A stretch of 11,927 bases of DNA from an uncultured Lachnospira sp. Lineage in GTDB: Bacteria; Bacillota; Clostridia; Lachnospirales; Lachnospiraceae. The stretch covers positions 1 to 11,927 of the forward strand of contig CAMVRH010000015.1 of assembly GCA_947169835.1 (NCBI GenBank), read 5' to 3'. Position numbers and translations under genes: made by a program. Shown piece after piece: positions 1 to 7,213 of the stretch (positions are counted from its first letter, which is position 1; the number at the start of each line of letters is the position of its first letter). The notes below the pieces were generated by a model that saw only the letters and a list, made by a program, of their open reading frames with translations, did no database searches and was not told where the DNA came from.

Positions 1-183
1 ATCATATGGTGACATTTCAATAGTAACTGTGTCGCCTGGCAATATCTTAATGTAGTGCATTCTAAGCTTTCCACTTATGTGCGCTAACACGACATGACCA
101 TTCTCTAACTCTACTTTAAACATAGCGTTAGGTAGCTTCTCTACTACTTTACCTTCAATCTCAATAACATCTGCTTTTGACAT
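1..183 (-). CDS. infA: translation initiation factor IF-1, 3'-truncated by window edge
   Basis: IF-1 is a single S1-like OB-fold protein that binds the small-subunit A site during initiation and cooperates with IF-2 and IF-3. The first 61 codons are visible, from ATG at 183-181 to the left edge. They include [20 protein letters not shown] and [22 protein letters not shown], then VTIEMSPYD. The family has about 72 residues, so about 11 are missing. A strong TAGGAGG lies 6 bases before the ATG. Position after map fits the usual Firmicute order, where rpmJ, rpsM, rpsK, rpsD, rpoA and rplQ would follow. Confidence 0.97.
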   Translation of the reverse strand, partial: MSKADVIEIEGKVVEKLPNAMFKVELENGHVVLAHISGKLRMHYIKILPGDTVTIEMSPYD

Positions 184-217
184 TCTTATCCTCCTAAGTT
201 TTAGAAAAATCTTTTAT

Positions 218-973
218 CTATTCAACTAGTGATAATATTTCTGGTTCACCATCTGTAATCAGAATAGTGTTTTCATAATGAGCTGACATAGAGCCGTCAT
301 CTGTCACTATAGTCCAACCGTCATCTAGCTGTGCTATCTCAGGTCTTCCCATATTGATCATTGGCTCAATGGCAAAAGTCATACCCTCGCGTATCTTCAT
401 TCCACGTCTCTTTTGTCTGAAGTTTGGAATGGTTGGGTCTTCGTGCATCTCTTGCCCAATGCCGTGTCCTACCAAATCTCTAACTACGCCATAGCCAAAG
501 CTTTCAGCATAATCTCCAATAGCTGCTGAGATGTCAAACAAATGATTTCCATCTCTTGCTTGTTCGATGCCGACAAAGAAACTTTCTTTTGTCACATCAA
601 TAAGTTTCTGAACTTCAGGATCAATCTGACCGATTGCAATAGTTCTCGCAGCATCTGATTGGTAGCCGTGATATATAACTCCCATGTCTAGACTAACGAT
701 GTCTCCATCTTTTATAAACTTGTCTTTCTCTGGAAGTCCATGTACAACCTCGTCATTAATTGAAATACACACTGAGCCTGGAAATCCGTTGTAGCCGAGG
801 AAGGATGGTTCACATCCGTAACCCCTAATCAACTTTTCCGCTATCTGGTCTATCTCATATGCACTCATTCCGGCTTTAATTTTGTCTGCCATCTCATTGT
901 GGCAATTTCCCAAAATCTTTCCAGCTTCTCTCATCAACTCAATTTCTCTAGCTGACTTGATTGTTACTGCCAT
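218..973 (-). CDS. map: type I methionine aminopeptidase
   Basis: This enzyme removes the initiator methionine from nascent proteins whose second residue is small, after deformylation. The 251 residues fit the short type Ia form without an N-terminal extension. All expected ligands of the dinuclear metal site are present: D96, D107, H170, E203 and E234. H78 (in NDEVVHG) and H177 match the substrate-contacting histidines. The ATG at 973 is preceded by AGGAGA at the end of adk, with a two-base gap, so expression is probably coupled to adk. The stop is TAG. A 34-base spacer leads to infA. Confidence 0.98.
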   Translation of the reverse strand: MAVTIKSAREIELMREAGKILGNCHNEMADKIKAGMSAYEIDQIAEKLIRGYGCEPSFLGYNGFPGSVCISINDEVVHGLPEKDKFIKDGDIVSLDMGVIYHGYQSDAARTIAIGQIDPEVQKLIDVTKESFFVGIEQARDGNHLFDISAAIGDYAESFGYGVVRDLVGHGIGQEMHEDPTIPNFRQKRRGMKIREGMTFAIEPMINMGRPEIAQLDDGWTIVTDDGSMSAHYENTILITDGEPEILSLVE

Positions 974-975
974 TA

Positions 976-1620
976 TTATTCTCCTAAAATCTTAACAACG
1001 TTTTCGAATACTACTTCTCTGTCCTGTGTACCGTCTACACTGTGAACTAAATCCTTAGCTCCGTAGTAATCCTTAAGTGGCTGTGTCTGCTCGTGATAAG
1101 TTTTAAGTCTAGCCAAAACTGTCTCTGGCTGATCGTCTTCTCTCATCATCAAGTGACCACCACACTGGTCGCACTTACCTTCAATCTTTGGTGGCATGTG
1201 CTCTAGGTGGAAAATAGCTCCACAGTGTGCACAAGTTCTTCTACCAGCCATTCTTGTGATAATGTGCTCGTCAGGTACGTCCACGTCAATAACGTTGTCG
1301 ATAGCCTGACCCTTTGCCTCAAGCGCCTCGTCTAAAGCTTCTGCCTGAGGGATTGTACGTGGGAAACCGTCTAGTACGTAACCGTTAGCACAATCTTCCT
1401 TCTCAAATCTATCCATAATTAGCTCAAGCACTAACTCGTCAGGAACTAAGTCTCCTGCTTCCATGTATGCTTTTGCTTTGTTTCCAAGTTCAGTTCCGTT
1501 TTTAATGTTTTCTCTAAAGATATCTCCTGTTGAAATGTGTGGGATATCATACTTCTCTGCTATTCTCTTTGCCTGAGTACCTTTGCCGGCACCAGGAGCT
1601 CCAAGCATAATAATTCTCAT
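976..1620 (-). CDS. adk: adenylate kinase, zinc-binding LID type
   Basis: Adenylate kinase interconverts ATP + AMP and 2 ADP in the cytosol, balancing adenylate nucleotides. The 214 residues match the long bacterial form. The P-loop GAPGAGKGT is at residues 7-15, the AMP-binding region starts at STGDIFREN (30-38), and the LDGFPRT motif is at 83-89. The LID domain (about 120-160) carries cysteines 130, 133, 150 and 153, the four-Cys zinc site typical of Gram-positive enzymes. The ATG at 1620 follows TAGGAGA. It lies after secY in the common Firmicute order, and only two bases separate its TAA from the map ATG. Confidence 0.98.
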   Translation of the reverse strand: MRIIMLGAPGAGKGTQAKRIAEKYDIPHISTGDIFRENIKNGTELGNKAKAYMEAGDLVPDELVLELIMDRFEKEDCANGYVLDGFPRTIPQAEALDEALEAKGQAIDNVIDVDVPDEHIITRMAGRRTCAHCGAIFHLEHMPPKIEGKCDQCGGHLMMREDDQPETVLARLKTYHEQTQPLKDYYGAKDLVHSVDGTQDREVVFENVVKILGE

Positions 1621-1641
1621 TGATTTCTCCTATCTTTCCTC

Positions 1642-1657
1642 TGCGTCAAAGAACGCA
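1642..1657 (-). other. small hairpin in the adk leader
   Basis: TGCGT and ACGCA form a 5-bp stem with a six-base loop on the minus strand, about 20 bases before the adk start and just upstream of the region carrying TAGGAGA. It leaves the ribosome binding site free. It is short and could be chance. Confidence 0.3.
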
Positions 1658-1668
1658 ATTTTTCAAAC

Positions 1669-1697
1669 TTTATAGACACAACGAAGATTTTCGTAAA
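1669..1697 (-). promoter_or_regulatory. candidate sigma-A promoter upstream of adk
   Basis: On the minus strand TTTACG (1697-1692, 4 of 6 to TTGACA) and TATAAA (1674-1669, 5 of 6 to TATAAT) are separated by exactly 17 bases. A start about 7 bases downstream would give a leader of roughly 40 bases before the adk ATG. The -35 region overlaps the downstream arm and loop of the secY-adk stem. AT-rich spacers produce such matches by chance, so this is tentative. Confidence 0.3.
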
Positions 1698-1720
1698 AAT
1701 CTCACGAAAATCTTCATTGT
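1678..1720 (-). other. 17-bp stem-loop in the secY-adk spacer
   Basis: The arms GAAGATTTTCGT and ACGAAAATCTTC are perfect 12-base inverted repeats around a nine-base loop. A further four pairs (ACAA/TTGT) lie beyond one mismatch. In RNA from the coding (minus) strand that position is a U-G wobble, giving a continuous 17-bp stem; in RNA from the plus strand it would be C-A. The stem starts 15 bases after the secY stop. The sequence after it is GTTGTGTCTATAAAG, not a T-run, so a standard intrinsic terminator is unlikely. Candidate roles are 3'-end protection of the upstream mRNA, RNase III cleavage, or a regulatory leader for adk. Confidence 0.7.
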
Positions 1721-1735
1721 AATCTTATGTCTTAA

Positions 1736-3106
1736 TTAAAATATACCCTTAACTGTACTGAAGTTTCTTTCACTAACCATTGACTTAATAGTTTCAAGTG
1801 TTTCAAGGATAACACCTACGATAATGATGATTGATGTACCACCAAATCCTAGAGCCACACCTGAGAAACCTGAAGCTGCAATTGGAATAGTTGCTACGAT
1901 ACATAGACCAACCGCTCCAATGAAAATGATGTAGTTAAGAATCTTTGTTAAGTATGATACTGTTGGTTTACCACTTCTGATACCAGGGATAAATCCACCT
2001 CTATCATTTAGGTTCTTAGCAACTTCTCTTGGGTTGAAAGTAATTGATGTATAGAAGTATGCAAAGAATATAATTAACAATAGGTAAACTACAAATCCAA
2101 TTGAATATTTCCATCCTGTTGTAGGGTTCAACCAGTTTGATTGACTTAAGTACTTAGCCCATTCAGCCTGTCTTCCCTGTGCATTAAAGAATGAATAAAT
2201 AACTACTGGGAATTGTAGTAAAGATGAAGCAAAGATTACAGGGATAACACCCGCTGTGTTAACACGTAGTGGGATGTTAGACTGTTGTGCACCAACTTGT
2301 CTTCTACCCTGAACTTTCTGTGACATCTGAACGCCAATCTTTCTAATAGCACCCTGTAGGATAACTACTAGTACAACTACACCAATAAGGATAGCTGAAA
2401 TAATTAAAGCGTTAAGAATGATTTCACCTTTTGATCTGTTCTCACCAGTTAGATACTGTGTGAACAAGTTCTTAACATCTGATGGAATACTTGAAATGAT
2501 GTTAATAGTCAACACTATTGAAATACCATTTCCTACTCCGCTTTCAGTGATGCGCTCACCAATCCACATAAGAACTGCTGAACCAGCTGTCATAGCAAGG
2601 ATACATGTGATAATTACTATCCAGTAGTGTGCACCCTTCAAGCTGTTTACATCGCCGAATAGTCCTTGGTTCTTGAAACCAAATACCATCGCTGTTGATT
2701 CGATTAACGCTAGACCTACTGTTAGGTAACGTGTAATCTCAGCAATTTTCTTTCTACCTTCTTCACCGTCTTTTTGAATCTCATCTAACTTTGGAATAGC
2801 AATTGTTAACAACTGCATAATGATAGATGATGTGATGTATGGAGTGATGTTCAAAGCGAATATTGACATCTTCTCCAAAGACTGACCAGTGAAGATTGAG
2901 AAAAAGTTAAATGCGTCCTGTGTAGCTGTTCTTGTACCATCTGCTGACTGAGCCAAACCTGCGAATAGGTCTGATAGTGCTTTACCATCTACAAATGGAA
3001 TTGGAATCTGACATCCAAGTCTTACAACTACAAGCATTAACAATGTAAAGAATAATCTTTTTCTAATTTCTTTAATCTTAAAGGCTTTCTTTAATGTTTC
3101 TAACAT
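1736..3106 (-). CDS. secY: preprotein translocase subunit SecY
   Basis: SecY is the channel subunit of the SecYEG translocon that exports unfolded preproteins with SecA and inserts membrane proteins. It has 456 residues, longer than the usual 420-445. Ten hydrophobic segments can be placed at about 18-37, 82-103, 124-143, 160-182, 193-208, 232-252, 284-308, 335-355, 391-410 and 415-435. SIFALNITPYITSSIIMQLL (81-100) covers the plug/TM2 region. Cytosolic loops with RKIGVQMSQKVQGRR (255-269) and NPREVAKNLNDRGGFIPGIRSGK (358-380) are the expected SecA and ribosome contacts. The extra length includes a loop at about 50-70. It ends in TAA before a 115-base spacer. Confidence 0.98.
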   Translation of the reverse strand: MLETLKKAFKIKEIRKRLFFTLLMLVVVRLGCQIPIPFVDGKALSDLFAGLAQSADGTRTATQDAFNFFSIFTGQSLEKMSIFALNITPYITSSIIMQLLTIAIPKLDEIQKDGEEGRKKIAEITRYLTVGLALIESTAMVFGFKNQGLFGDVNSLKGAHYWIVIITCILAMTAGSAVLMWIGERITESGVGNGISIVLTINIISSIPSDVKNLFTQYLTGENRSKGEIILNALIISAILIGVVVLVVILQGAIRKIGVQMSQKVQGRRQVGAQQSNIPLRVNTAGVIPVIFASSLLQFPVVIYSFFNAQGRQAEWAKYLSQSNWLNPTTGWKYSIGFVVYLLLIIFFAYFYTSITFNPREVAKNLNDRGGFIPGIRSGKPTVSYLTKILNYIIFIGAVGLCIVATIPIAASGFSGVALGFGGTSIIIIVGVILETLETIKSMVSERNFSTVKGIF

Positions 3107-3107
3107 A

Positions 3108-3551
3108 TTAGATCACCTCGCAACTTCCGCCTGCAGCTTCGATCTTCTCTTTAGCGCTAGCGCTGAAAGCATTAACCTTGACTGTAAGCTTCTTAGTCAA
3201 TTCACCATTGCCAAGAATTTTAACTCCATCTCTAGGATTGCTAACTACTCCTGATTCAACCAATGTCTCTACAGTTACTTCTGCACCATCGTCAAATCTC
3301 TCTAGAGCTGAAACATTAATACCTACGATATCCTTAGAATTAATGTTTGTGAATCCTCTCTTTGGAATTCTTCTATACAATGGCATCTGACCACCTTCAA
3401 AGCCAGGTCTTGTACCGCCGCCTGAACGTGCTTTCTGACCCTTATGACCCTTACCGGCTGTCTTACCATTTCCTGAACCATGGCCACGACCACGTCTGAA
3501 ATTATCACTATGTTTTGAACCATCTGCTGGTTTTAAGTTTGATAAATCCAT
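3108..3551 (-). CDS. rplO: 50S ribosomal protein L15
   Basis: L15 (uL15) is a late large-subunit assembly protein with a long basic N-terminal extension that threads through 23S rRNA. The 147 residues are typical. The glycine- and lysine-rich N-terminal stretch lies at residues 20-49, followed by [18 protein letters not shown] (50-67) and a globular C-terminal domain. The ATG at 3551 follows AGGAGGT. Only one base separates its TAA from the secY ATG, and the secY ribosome binding site lies within the last codons of rplO. Confidence 0.98.
   Translation of the reverse strand: MDLSNLKPADGSKHSDNFRRGRGHGSGNGKTAGKGHKGQKARSGGGTRPGFEGGQMPLYRRIPKRGFTNINSKDIVGINVSALERFDDGAEVTVETLVESGVVSNPRDGVKILGNGELTKKLTVKVNAFSASAKEKIEAAGGSCEVI
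3111..3119 (-). promoter_or_regulatory. strong secY ribosome binding site inside the end of rplO
   Basis: GAGGTGATC on the minus strand matches nine consecutive bases complementary to the conserved 3' end of 16S rRNA (GATCACCTC on the plus strand). It lies within the final codons of rplO, just before the secY ATG. This suggests strong, coupled initiation of secY. Confidence 0.75.
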
Positions 3552-3565
3552 TGTCGCACCTCCTA

Positions 3566-3751
3566 TTATACTTCTTCTACTTTTACTAGATGTCTAACTC
3601 TTTGAATCATGCCTCTTACAGCATCATTGTCAGGCATCTCTACTGTCTTGTGAAGCTTAGTAAGTCCCATAGCTTCAACAGTTTTTCTGTTCTTTGGAAC
3701 TGCTCCAATTGTTGATTTTACTAAAGTAATTTTTAATTTCTTATCTGCCAT
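3566..3751 (-). CDS. rpmD: 50S ribosomal protein L30
   Basis: L30 (uL30) is a small non-essential large-subunit protein with a ferredoxin-like fold, on the solvent side near the 5S rRNA region. The 61-residue length is typical. The [10 protein letters not shown] start and [20 protein letters not shown] (29-48) identify it. The start is supported by TAAGGAGG, which includes the rpsE stop. It ends in TAA followed at once by TAGGAGG, the site for rplO. Confidence 0.97.
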   Translation of the reverse strand: MADKKLKITLVKSTIGAVPKNRKTVEAMGLTKLHKTVEMPDNDAVRGMIQRVRHLVKVEEV

Positions 3752-3765
3752 CTCTAATTACCTCC

Positions 3766-4275
3766 TTAGCCCAAAATCTCTTCAACAGTCTTACCGCGAA
3801 GTGAAGCTACTTCTTCTGGAGTCTTAAGTGCAGCTAATCCTTCAATTGTAGCAAGAACTACGTTCTGCTTGTTATTTGATCCAAGTGACTTTGAACGGAT
3901 GTTACTAATACCAGCAAGCTCTAGCACTGAACGTGCAGGACCACCGGCGATAACTCCAGTACCTTCAGGTGCCTTCTTAAGAAGTACCTGAGCACCAGTA
4001 TATTTTCCGATAATGTCATATGGAATACTCTTGTTCTCATCGATTGGTACAGTGATAAGGCTCTTCATAGCATCTTCCTTACCCTTGCGGATAGCTTCTG
4101 GAATTTCAGTTGCTTTTCCTAAGCCTGCACCAACGTGTCCGTTTTTGTCGCCCACTACTACTAAAGCTGCGAAACGCATATTACGTCCACCCTTTACTAC
4201 CTTAGTAACACGTTTAATGGCAACGACTGTTTCTTCTAATTCTAACTGACTTGCATCAATCATTTCACGTCTCAT
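3766..4275 (-). CDS. rpsE: 30S ribosomal protein S5
   Basis: S5 (uS5) lies at the mRNA entry side of the small subunit and affects decoding accuracy; its N-terminal loop contacts the spectinomycin site. The 169 residues match the family. The double-stranded RNA-binding-like N-terminal domain includes [20 protein letters not shown] (21-40), the region where spectinomycin-resistance changes occur, and the sequence there looks wild type (VKGG). The C-terminal domain contains [19 protein letters not shown] (105-123). The ATG at 4275 is six bases after AGGAGG, which favours it over the ATG four codons later. Its TAA stop forms part of the rpmD ribosome binding site. Confidence 0.98.
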   Translation of the reverse strand: MRREMIDASQLELEETVVAIKRVTKVVKGGRNMRFAALVVVGDKNGHVGAGLGKATEIPEAIRKGKEDAMKSLITVPIDENKSIPYDIIGKYTGAQVLLKKAPEGTGVIAGGPARSVLELAGISNIRSKSLGSNNKQNVVLATIEGLAALKTPEEVASLRGKTVEEILG

Positions 4276-4289
4276 GTGTTACCTCCTAA

Positions 4290-4658
4290 CTAAAATTCCA
4301 GACCAGCTTCACGAGCTGCATCTGCTAATGCCTTAACTTTACCTTGATATATGAAGCCGCCTCTATCGAAAACTACTTCCTTAATACCTTTTTCAGTCGC
4401 TCTCTCGGCAATAACCTTACCTACGTATGCTGCTGCATCAACGTTATTTGTCTTTTCAACTTCTTTAGCAATATCTGCTTCGTTTGTAGAAGCTGCTACC
4501 AAAGTCTTTGCAACAGTATCGTCGATAATCTGAGCATAGATATGATTATTGCTTCTGAAAACTGCTAGACGTGGACACTCAGGTGTACCACTAAACTTAT
4601 TGCGCATTCTGCTATGTTTCTTAGCACGAACTTCGCTTCTTGATTTCTTCTTAATCAT
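4290..4658 (-). CDS. rplR: 50S ribosomal protein L18
   Basis: L18 (uL18) binds 5S rRNA and helps dock it in the central protuberance with L5 and L25. The 122-residue length is typical. The basic N-terminus ([21 protein letters not shown]), the strand [19 protein letters not shown] (29-47), and the C-terminal [20 protein letters not shown] establish the family. The ATG at 4658 follows AAAGGAG. The stop is TAG, and rpsE begins 14 bases downstream after TTAGGAGG. Confidence 0.98.
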   Translation of the reverse strand: MIKKKSRSEVRAKKHSRMRNKFSGTPECPRLAVFRSNNHIYAQIIDDTVAKTLVAASTNEADIAKEVEKTNNVDAAAYVGKVIAERATEKGIKEVVFDRGGFIYQGKVKALADAAREAGLEF

Positions 4659-4674
4659 TTTCTACACTCCTTTA

Positions 4675-5229
4675 TTATTCTGCTGCTGCAGTCTTACCAG
4701 CTTTACCGTCTTTACGTCTGATGTACTCATCTTCGTACTTGATACCTTTGCCCTTATATGGCTCAGGAAGTCTCTTAGTTCTGATTTCAGCTGCGTATTG
4801 ACCAACTTTTTCTTTATCTATACCAGAAACGATAATCTTGTTCTGATCTTCCACCTGTACGTCGATACCTTCTGGATCTTCCATCTCTACTGGATGTGAG
4901 TAACCAAGTGAAAGTACTAACTTCTTACCCTGTTTCTGTGCTCTGTAACCAACACCGTTAATTTCTAGAGTCTTGCTATAACCTTCAGTCACACCAATAA
5001 CCATGTTGTTGATTAGTGATCTTGTAAGTCCGTGAAGAGCTCTGTTCTTCTTAAGGTCGTTTGGTCTCTCAACGATTATTTCTTCGCCTTCTTGTTTAAT
5101 GTCCATAGCCTCAGGGAGAGTTCTAACAAGTTCACCCTTAGGTCCTTTGACAGTCACCGTATTATTTTCTGCTATATCCACAGTTACACCTGATGGGATA
5201 GCGATAGGCATTTTACCAATTCGTGACAT
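4675..5229 (-). CDS. rplF: 50S ribosomal protein L6
   Basis: L6 (uL6) sits near the sarcin-ricin loop and the factor-binding site. It has 184 residues, slightly longer than the usual 177-180 because of an alanine-rich tail (GKTAAAE). Two related domains are present: [15 protein letters not shown] opens the first, and [22 protein letters not shown] (154-175) is the C-terminal signature. The ATG at 5229 follows AAGGAGG by nine bases. It is preceded by the hairpin-bearing 69-base spacer after rpsH and followed closely by rplR. Confidence 0.98.
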   Translation of the reverse strand: MSRIGKMPIAIPSGVTVDIAENNTVTVKGPKGELVRTLPEAMDIKQEGEEIIVERPNDLKKNRALHGLTRSLINNMVIGVTEGYSKTLEINGVGYRAQKQGKKLVLSLGYSHPVEMEDPEGIDVQVEDQNKIIVSGIDKEKVGQYAAEIRTKRLPEPYKGKGIKYEDEYIRRKDGKAGKTAAAE

Positions 5230-5258
5230 TTCGCCTTACCTCCTTAAAATATTGTGTA

Positions 5259-5279
5259 TACTTTGCCTTCGGCAAAGTA
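5259..5279 (-). other. 9-bp inverted repeat in the rpsH-rplF spacer
   Basis: On the minus strand TACTTTGCC and GGCAAAGTA form a perfect 9-bp stem around a GAA loop. It lies about 20 bases after the rpsH stop and about 14 bases before the AAGGAGG of rplF. A second GCAAAG (5292-5287) can pair with the left arm (CTTTGC, 5277-5272) and so exclude the main hairpin. No uridine tract follows directly, so it is not a standard terminator. A role in mRNA processing, stability or rplF translation is possible but unproven. Confidence 0.6.
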
Positions 5280-5298
5280 AGATTTTCTTTGCTAGTTC

Positions 5299-5700
5299 TT
5301 ACCAAACAAAAGCAAGTACTTCTCCACCTACTTGTTCTTTTCTAGCTTCTTTGTCTGTAATCACACCTTTGTTTGTAGATATGATAGCAACACCAAGTCC
5401 ACCAAGAACCTTTGGTAGATTATCTTTACCAGCGTATACTCTTAGACCTGGCTTAGAAATCTTCTTAAGTCCTGTGATAACTTTTTCATTTCTATCTTTA
5501 CCATACTTTAATGTGATTCTGATGTTTTTGAAGTTTCCTTCTTCTACCACTTCAAAACCTTCGATGTATCCTTCTTTATCTAAAATTTCAGCAATAGCTA
5601 CTTTTATCTTTGATGCAGGAACATCTACTGTATCGTGCTTTGCAGTATTTGCATTACGAATTCTTGTAAGCATATCTGCAACTGGATCACTCATAGTCAT
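5299..5700 (-). CDS. rpsH: 30S ribosomal protein S8
   Basis: S8 (uS8) binds the central domain of 16S rRNA and in E. coli represses the spc operon by binding its mRNA near rplE. The 133-residue length is typical. The N-terminal [16 protein letters not shown] and the C-terminal [13 protein letters not shown] (108-120), which contains the main RNA-binding residues of the family, are clear. The start MTMSDP uses the first ATG (5700), nine bases after GGAGG; the ATG two codons later is a possible alternative. A 69-base spacer with a clear hairpin follows its TAA. Confidence 0.98.
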   Translation of the reverse strand: MTMSDPVADMLTRIRNANTAKHDTVDVPASKIKVAIAEILDKEGYIEGFEVVEEGNFKNIRITLKYGKDRNEKVITGLKKISKPGLRVYAGKDNLPKVLGGLGVAIISTNKGVITDKEARKEQVGGEVLAFVW

Positions 5701-5727
5701 AATTAATTTCCTCCTTCAAATTTTCTC

Positions 5728-5913
5728 TTACCAGCTTGCTTTCTTAACGCCTGGTATCTGTCCCTTGTAAGCTAATTCACGGAAGCAAATTCTGCAGATT
5801 CCGTATTTTCTTAAATAGCCGTGAGGACGTCCACAAATTCGGCATCTATTGTAAGCCTGTGTTGAGAATTTAGCTTTCTTTTGCTGTTTTTGCTTCATAG
5901 CAGTTCTAGCCAT
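5728..5913 (-). CDS. rpsN: 30S ribosomal protein S14, zinc-binding type (type Z)
   Basis: S14 (uS14) is a small-subunit head protein placed late in assembly beside S3, S10 and S19. This is the short zinc-ribbon form: 61 residues with cysteines at positions 24, 27, 40 and 43 (CRIC and CRIC separated by [12 protein letters not shown]). The longer zinc-independent paralogue of about 89-101 residues, found elsewhere in many Firmicute genomes as a zinc-starvation backup, is not in this window. The ATG at 5913 follows GGAGG fused to the rplE stop. The C-terminus [11 protein letters not shown] is characteristic. Confidence 0.98.
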   Translation of the reverse strand: MARTAMKQKQQKKAKFSTQAYNRCRICGRPHGYLRKYGICRICFRELAYKGQIPGVKKASW

Positions 5914-5924
5914 GGGTTTACCTC

Positions 5925-6467
5925 CTAATTATTTGCGAATGGCATATTAAATTGTGCCAATAATTCACGTGCTTCTTCATCTGTGTTAGCTGTAGTAACA
6001 ATAATAATGTCCATACCTCTAACCTTATCTACCTTATCGTACTCGATTTCAGGGAAAATGATTTGCTCTTTAATTCCAAGTGCGTAATTTCCTCTTCCGT
6101 CAAATGCGTTTGGATTAACTCCTCTAAAGTCACGTACACGAGGAAGTGCTAGGTTTACAAGTCTATCTAAAAACTCGTACATCTTGTCTCCTCTTAGTGT
6201 AACTTTACATCCAATAGGCTGACCTTCTCTTAATTTAAAGTTAGCAACTGAATGCTTAGCCTTAGCGATAACAGCCTTCTGACCTGTGATAGCCTCCATG
6301 TCTGCTACAGCGCTTTCTAGAATCTTAGCATTCTCTTTAGCTTCGCCCACGCCCATATTTACAACAATCTTTTCGATCTTAGGGATTTCCATTTCGTTTT
6401 TGTATTCAAACTTCTTCTGCATTTCACCCCTAATTTCGTTTAGGTATGTATCTTTTAATCTACTCAA
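5925..6467 (-). CDS. rplE: 50S ribosomal protein L5 (TTG start)
   Basis: L5 (uL5) binds 5S rRNA with L18 and contacts P-site tRNA and S13. The 180 residues match the usual 179-180. Signatures are [16 protein letters not shown] (33-48), [18 protein letters not shown] (86-103), and [17 protein letters not shown] (119-135). The initiator is TTG at 6467-6465, eight bases after GGGAGG. The first possible internal ATG (residue 16) would remove conserved N-terminal sequence, so TTG is preferred. The TAG stop is fused to the Shine-Dalgarno sequence of rpsN (TAGGAGG). Confidence 0.96.
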   Translation of the reverse strand: MSRLKDTYLNEIRGEMQKKFEYKNEMEIPKIEKIVVNMGVGEAKENAKILESAVADMEAITGQKAVIAKAKHSVANFKLREGQPIGCKVTLRGDKMYEFLDRLVNLALPRVRDFRGVNPNAFDGRGNYALGIKEQIIFPEIEYDKVDKVRGMDIIIVTTANTDEEARELLAQFNMPFANN

Positions 6468-6475
6468 CGTTTGGA

Positions 6476-6481
6476 CCTCCC
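6476..6481 (-). promoter_or_regulatory. ribosome binding site fixing the rplE TTG start
   Basis: GGGAGG on the minus strand lies eight bases before the TTG at 6467-6465. It is the only strong Shine-Dalgarno match in the 18-base rplX-rplE spacer, and the protein read from this TTG has the expected L5 N-terminus. Confidence 0.75.
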
Positions 6482-6485
6482 TTCA

Positions 6486-6800
6486 TTAATCTAGTTCTTC
6501 GCCAGTCTTCTTAGCGATACGAACTTTCTTTCCATCTTTTCCGTCTTTATATCCTACTCTTGTAACTTGTCCCTTGATAGAGATCATTACGTTTGAAGCA
6601 TCGATATAATCTTCCTGTGTAACAATACCACCGTTTTGGTTGTCAGCATTTGGCTTCATATGCTTTGTACGCATAGCCACACCTTCTACCTTAACTCTGT
6701 TATTGTCAACATCTACTGAAAGAACTTTACCTTCAGTACCTTTATACTTTCCAGCGATAACTTTAACTTCATCGCCTTTTCTTATCTTCATCTTTGACAT
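6486..6800 (-). CDS. rplX: 50S ribosomal protein L24
   Basis: L24 (uL24) initiates large-subunit assembly by binding the 5' region of 23S rRNA and lies near the tunnel exit. It has 104 residues. A KOW motif spans about residues 7-33 (KGDEVKVIAGKYKGTEGKVL), followed by the conserved VEGVAMRTKHMKPNADNQNGG region. The ATG at 6800 is supported by the GGAGG merged with the rplN stop. The gene ends in TAA, with 18 bases before the TTG-started rplE. Confidence 0.98.
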   Translation of the reverse strand: MSKMKIRKGDEVKVIAGKYKGTEGKVLSVDVDNNRVKVEGVAMRTKHMKPNADNQNGGIVTQEDYIDASNVMISIKGQVTRVGYKDGKDGKKVRIAKKTGEELD

Positions 6801-6811
6801 CTCACTACCTC

Positions 6812-7180
6812 CTATAATACCTCAGGTGCAAGTGAAACTATTCTCATGAAAGATTTCTCTCTCAATTCTCTTGCAACTGGTCCAAAGATACGAGTTCCTC
6901 TTGGAGTCATATCTTCTCTTATTATTACAGCAGCGTTTTCGTCAAATTTGATGTATGAACCATCATTACGACGAGCGCCTTTAACAGTACGAACTACTAC
7001 GGCTCTTACGATGTCACCCTTCTTAACTTCACCACCTGGTGTAGCATCTTTAACAGTGGCAACGATAATATCACCGATATTAGCATATCTTCTAGTAGAT
7101 CCGCCCAACACTCTGATTGTAAGTAATTCTTTAGCACCTGTATTATCAGCTACTTTAAGTCTACTTTCCTGTTGAATCAT
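6812..7180 (-). CDS. rplN: 50S ribosomal protein L14
   Basis: L14 (uL14) is at the subunit interface and takes part in intersubunit bridges; the silencing factor RsfS binds it in many bacteria. The 122-residue length is exactly typical. Signatures are [19 protein letters not shown] at the N-terminus and [13 protein letters not shown] at residues 95-107. It is the first gene of the spc-type block. The ATG at 7180 follows AAGGAGG by 8 bases. Its TAG stop is part of the TAGGAGG Shine-Dalgarno sequence that serves rplX, 11 bases before that start codon. Confidence 0.98.
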   Translation of the reverse strand: MIQQESRLKVADNTGAKELLTIRVLGGSTRRYANIGDIIVATVKDATPGGEVKKGDIVRAVVVRTVKGARRNDGSYIKFDENAAVIIREDMTPRGTRIFGPVARELREKSFMRIVSLAPEVL

Positions 7181-7213
7181 GCTGTATTCCTCCTTCTTTT
7201 TCCAAATGAAAGC

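Noticed and set aside
1670..1717. 15-codon minus-strand mini-ORF (MKIFVRFLRKSSLCL) within the secY-adk stem
   Set aside because: No Shine-Dalgarno sequence precedes its ATG, it is mostly the palindrome itself, and a frame this short is expected by chance.
1678..1720. Secy-adk stem as a Rho-independent terminator
   Set aside because: The stem is AT-rich and is followed by GTTGTGTCTATAAAG, not a T-run; the downstream genes continue in the same orientation in the usual operon order.
4549..4899. Plus-strand open frame of 116 codons with hydrophobic stretches opposite rplR and rplF
   Set aside because: The apparent membrane segments come from reverse-complemented lysine codons (AAA/AAG to TTT/CTT) of basic ribosomal proteins.
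5259..5279. rpsH-rplF hairpin as a transcription terminator
   Set aside because: A T-rich stretch appears only about 8 bases after the stem and is short; essential operon genes lie directly downstream.
5099..5770. Plus-strand open frame of 223 codons, opposite rplF, rpsH and rpsN
   Set aside because: It lies antisense to three certain ribosomal genes and their spacers, has low-complexity composition typical of a shadow frame, no family resemblance, and no good ribosome binding site.
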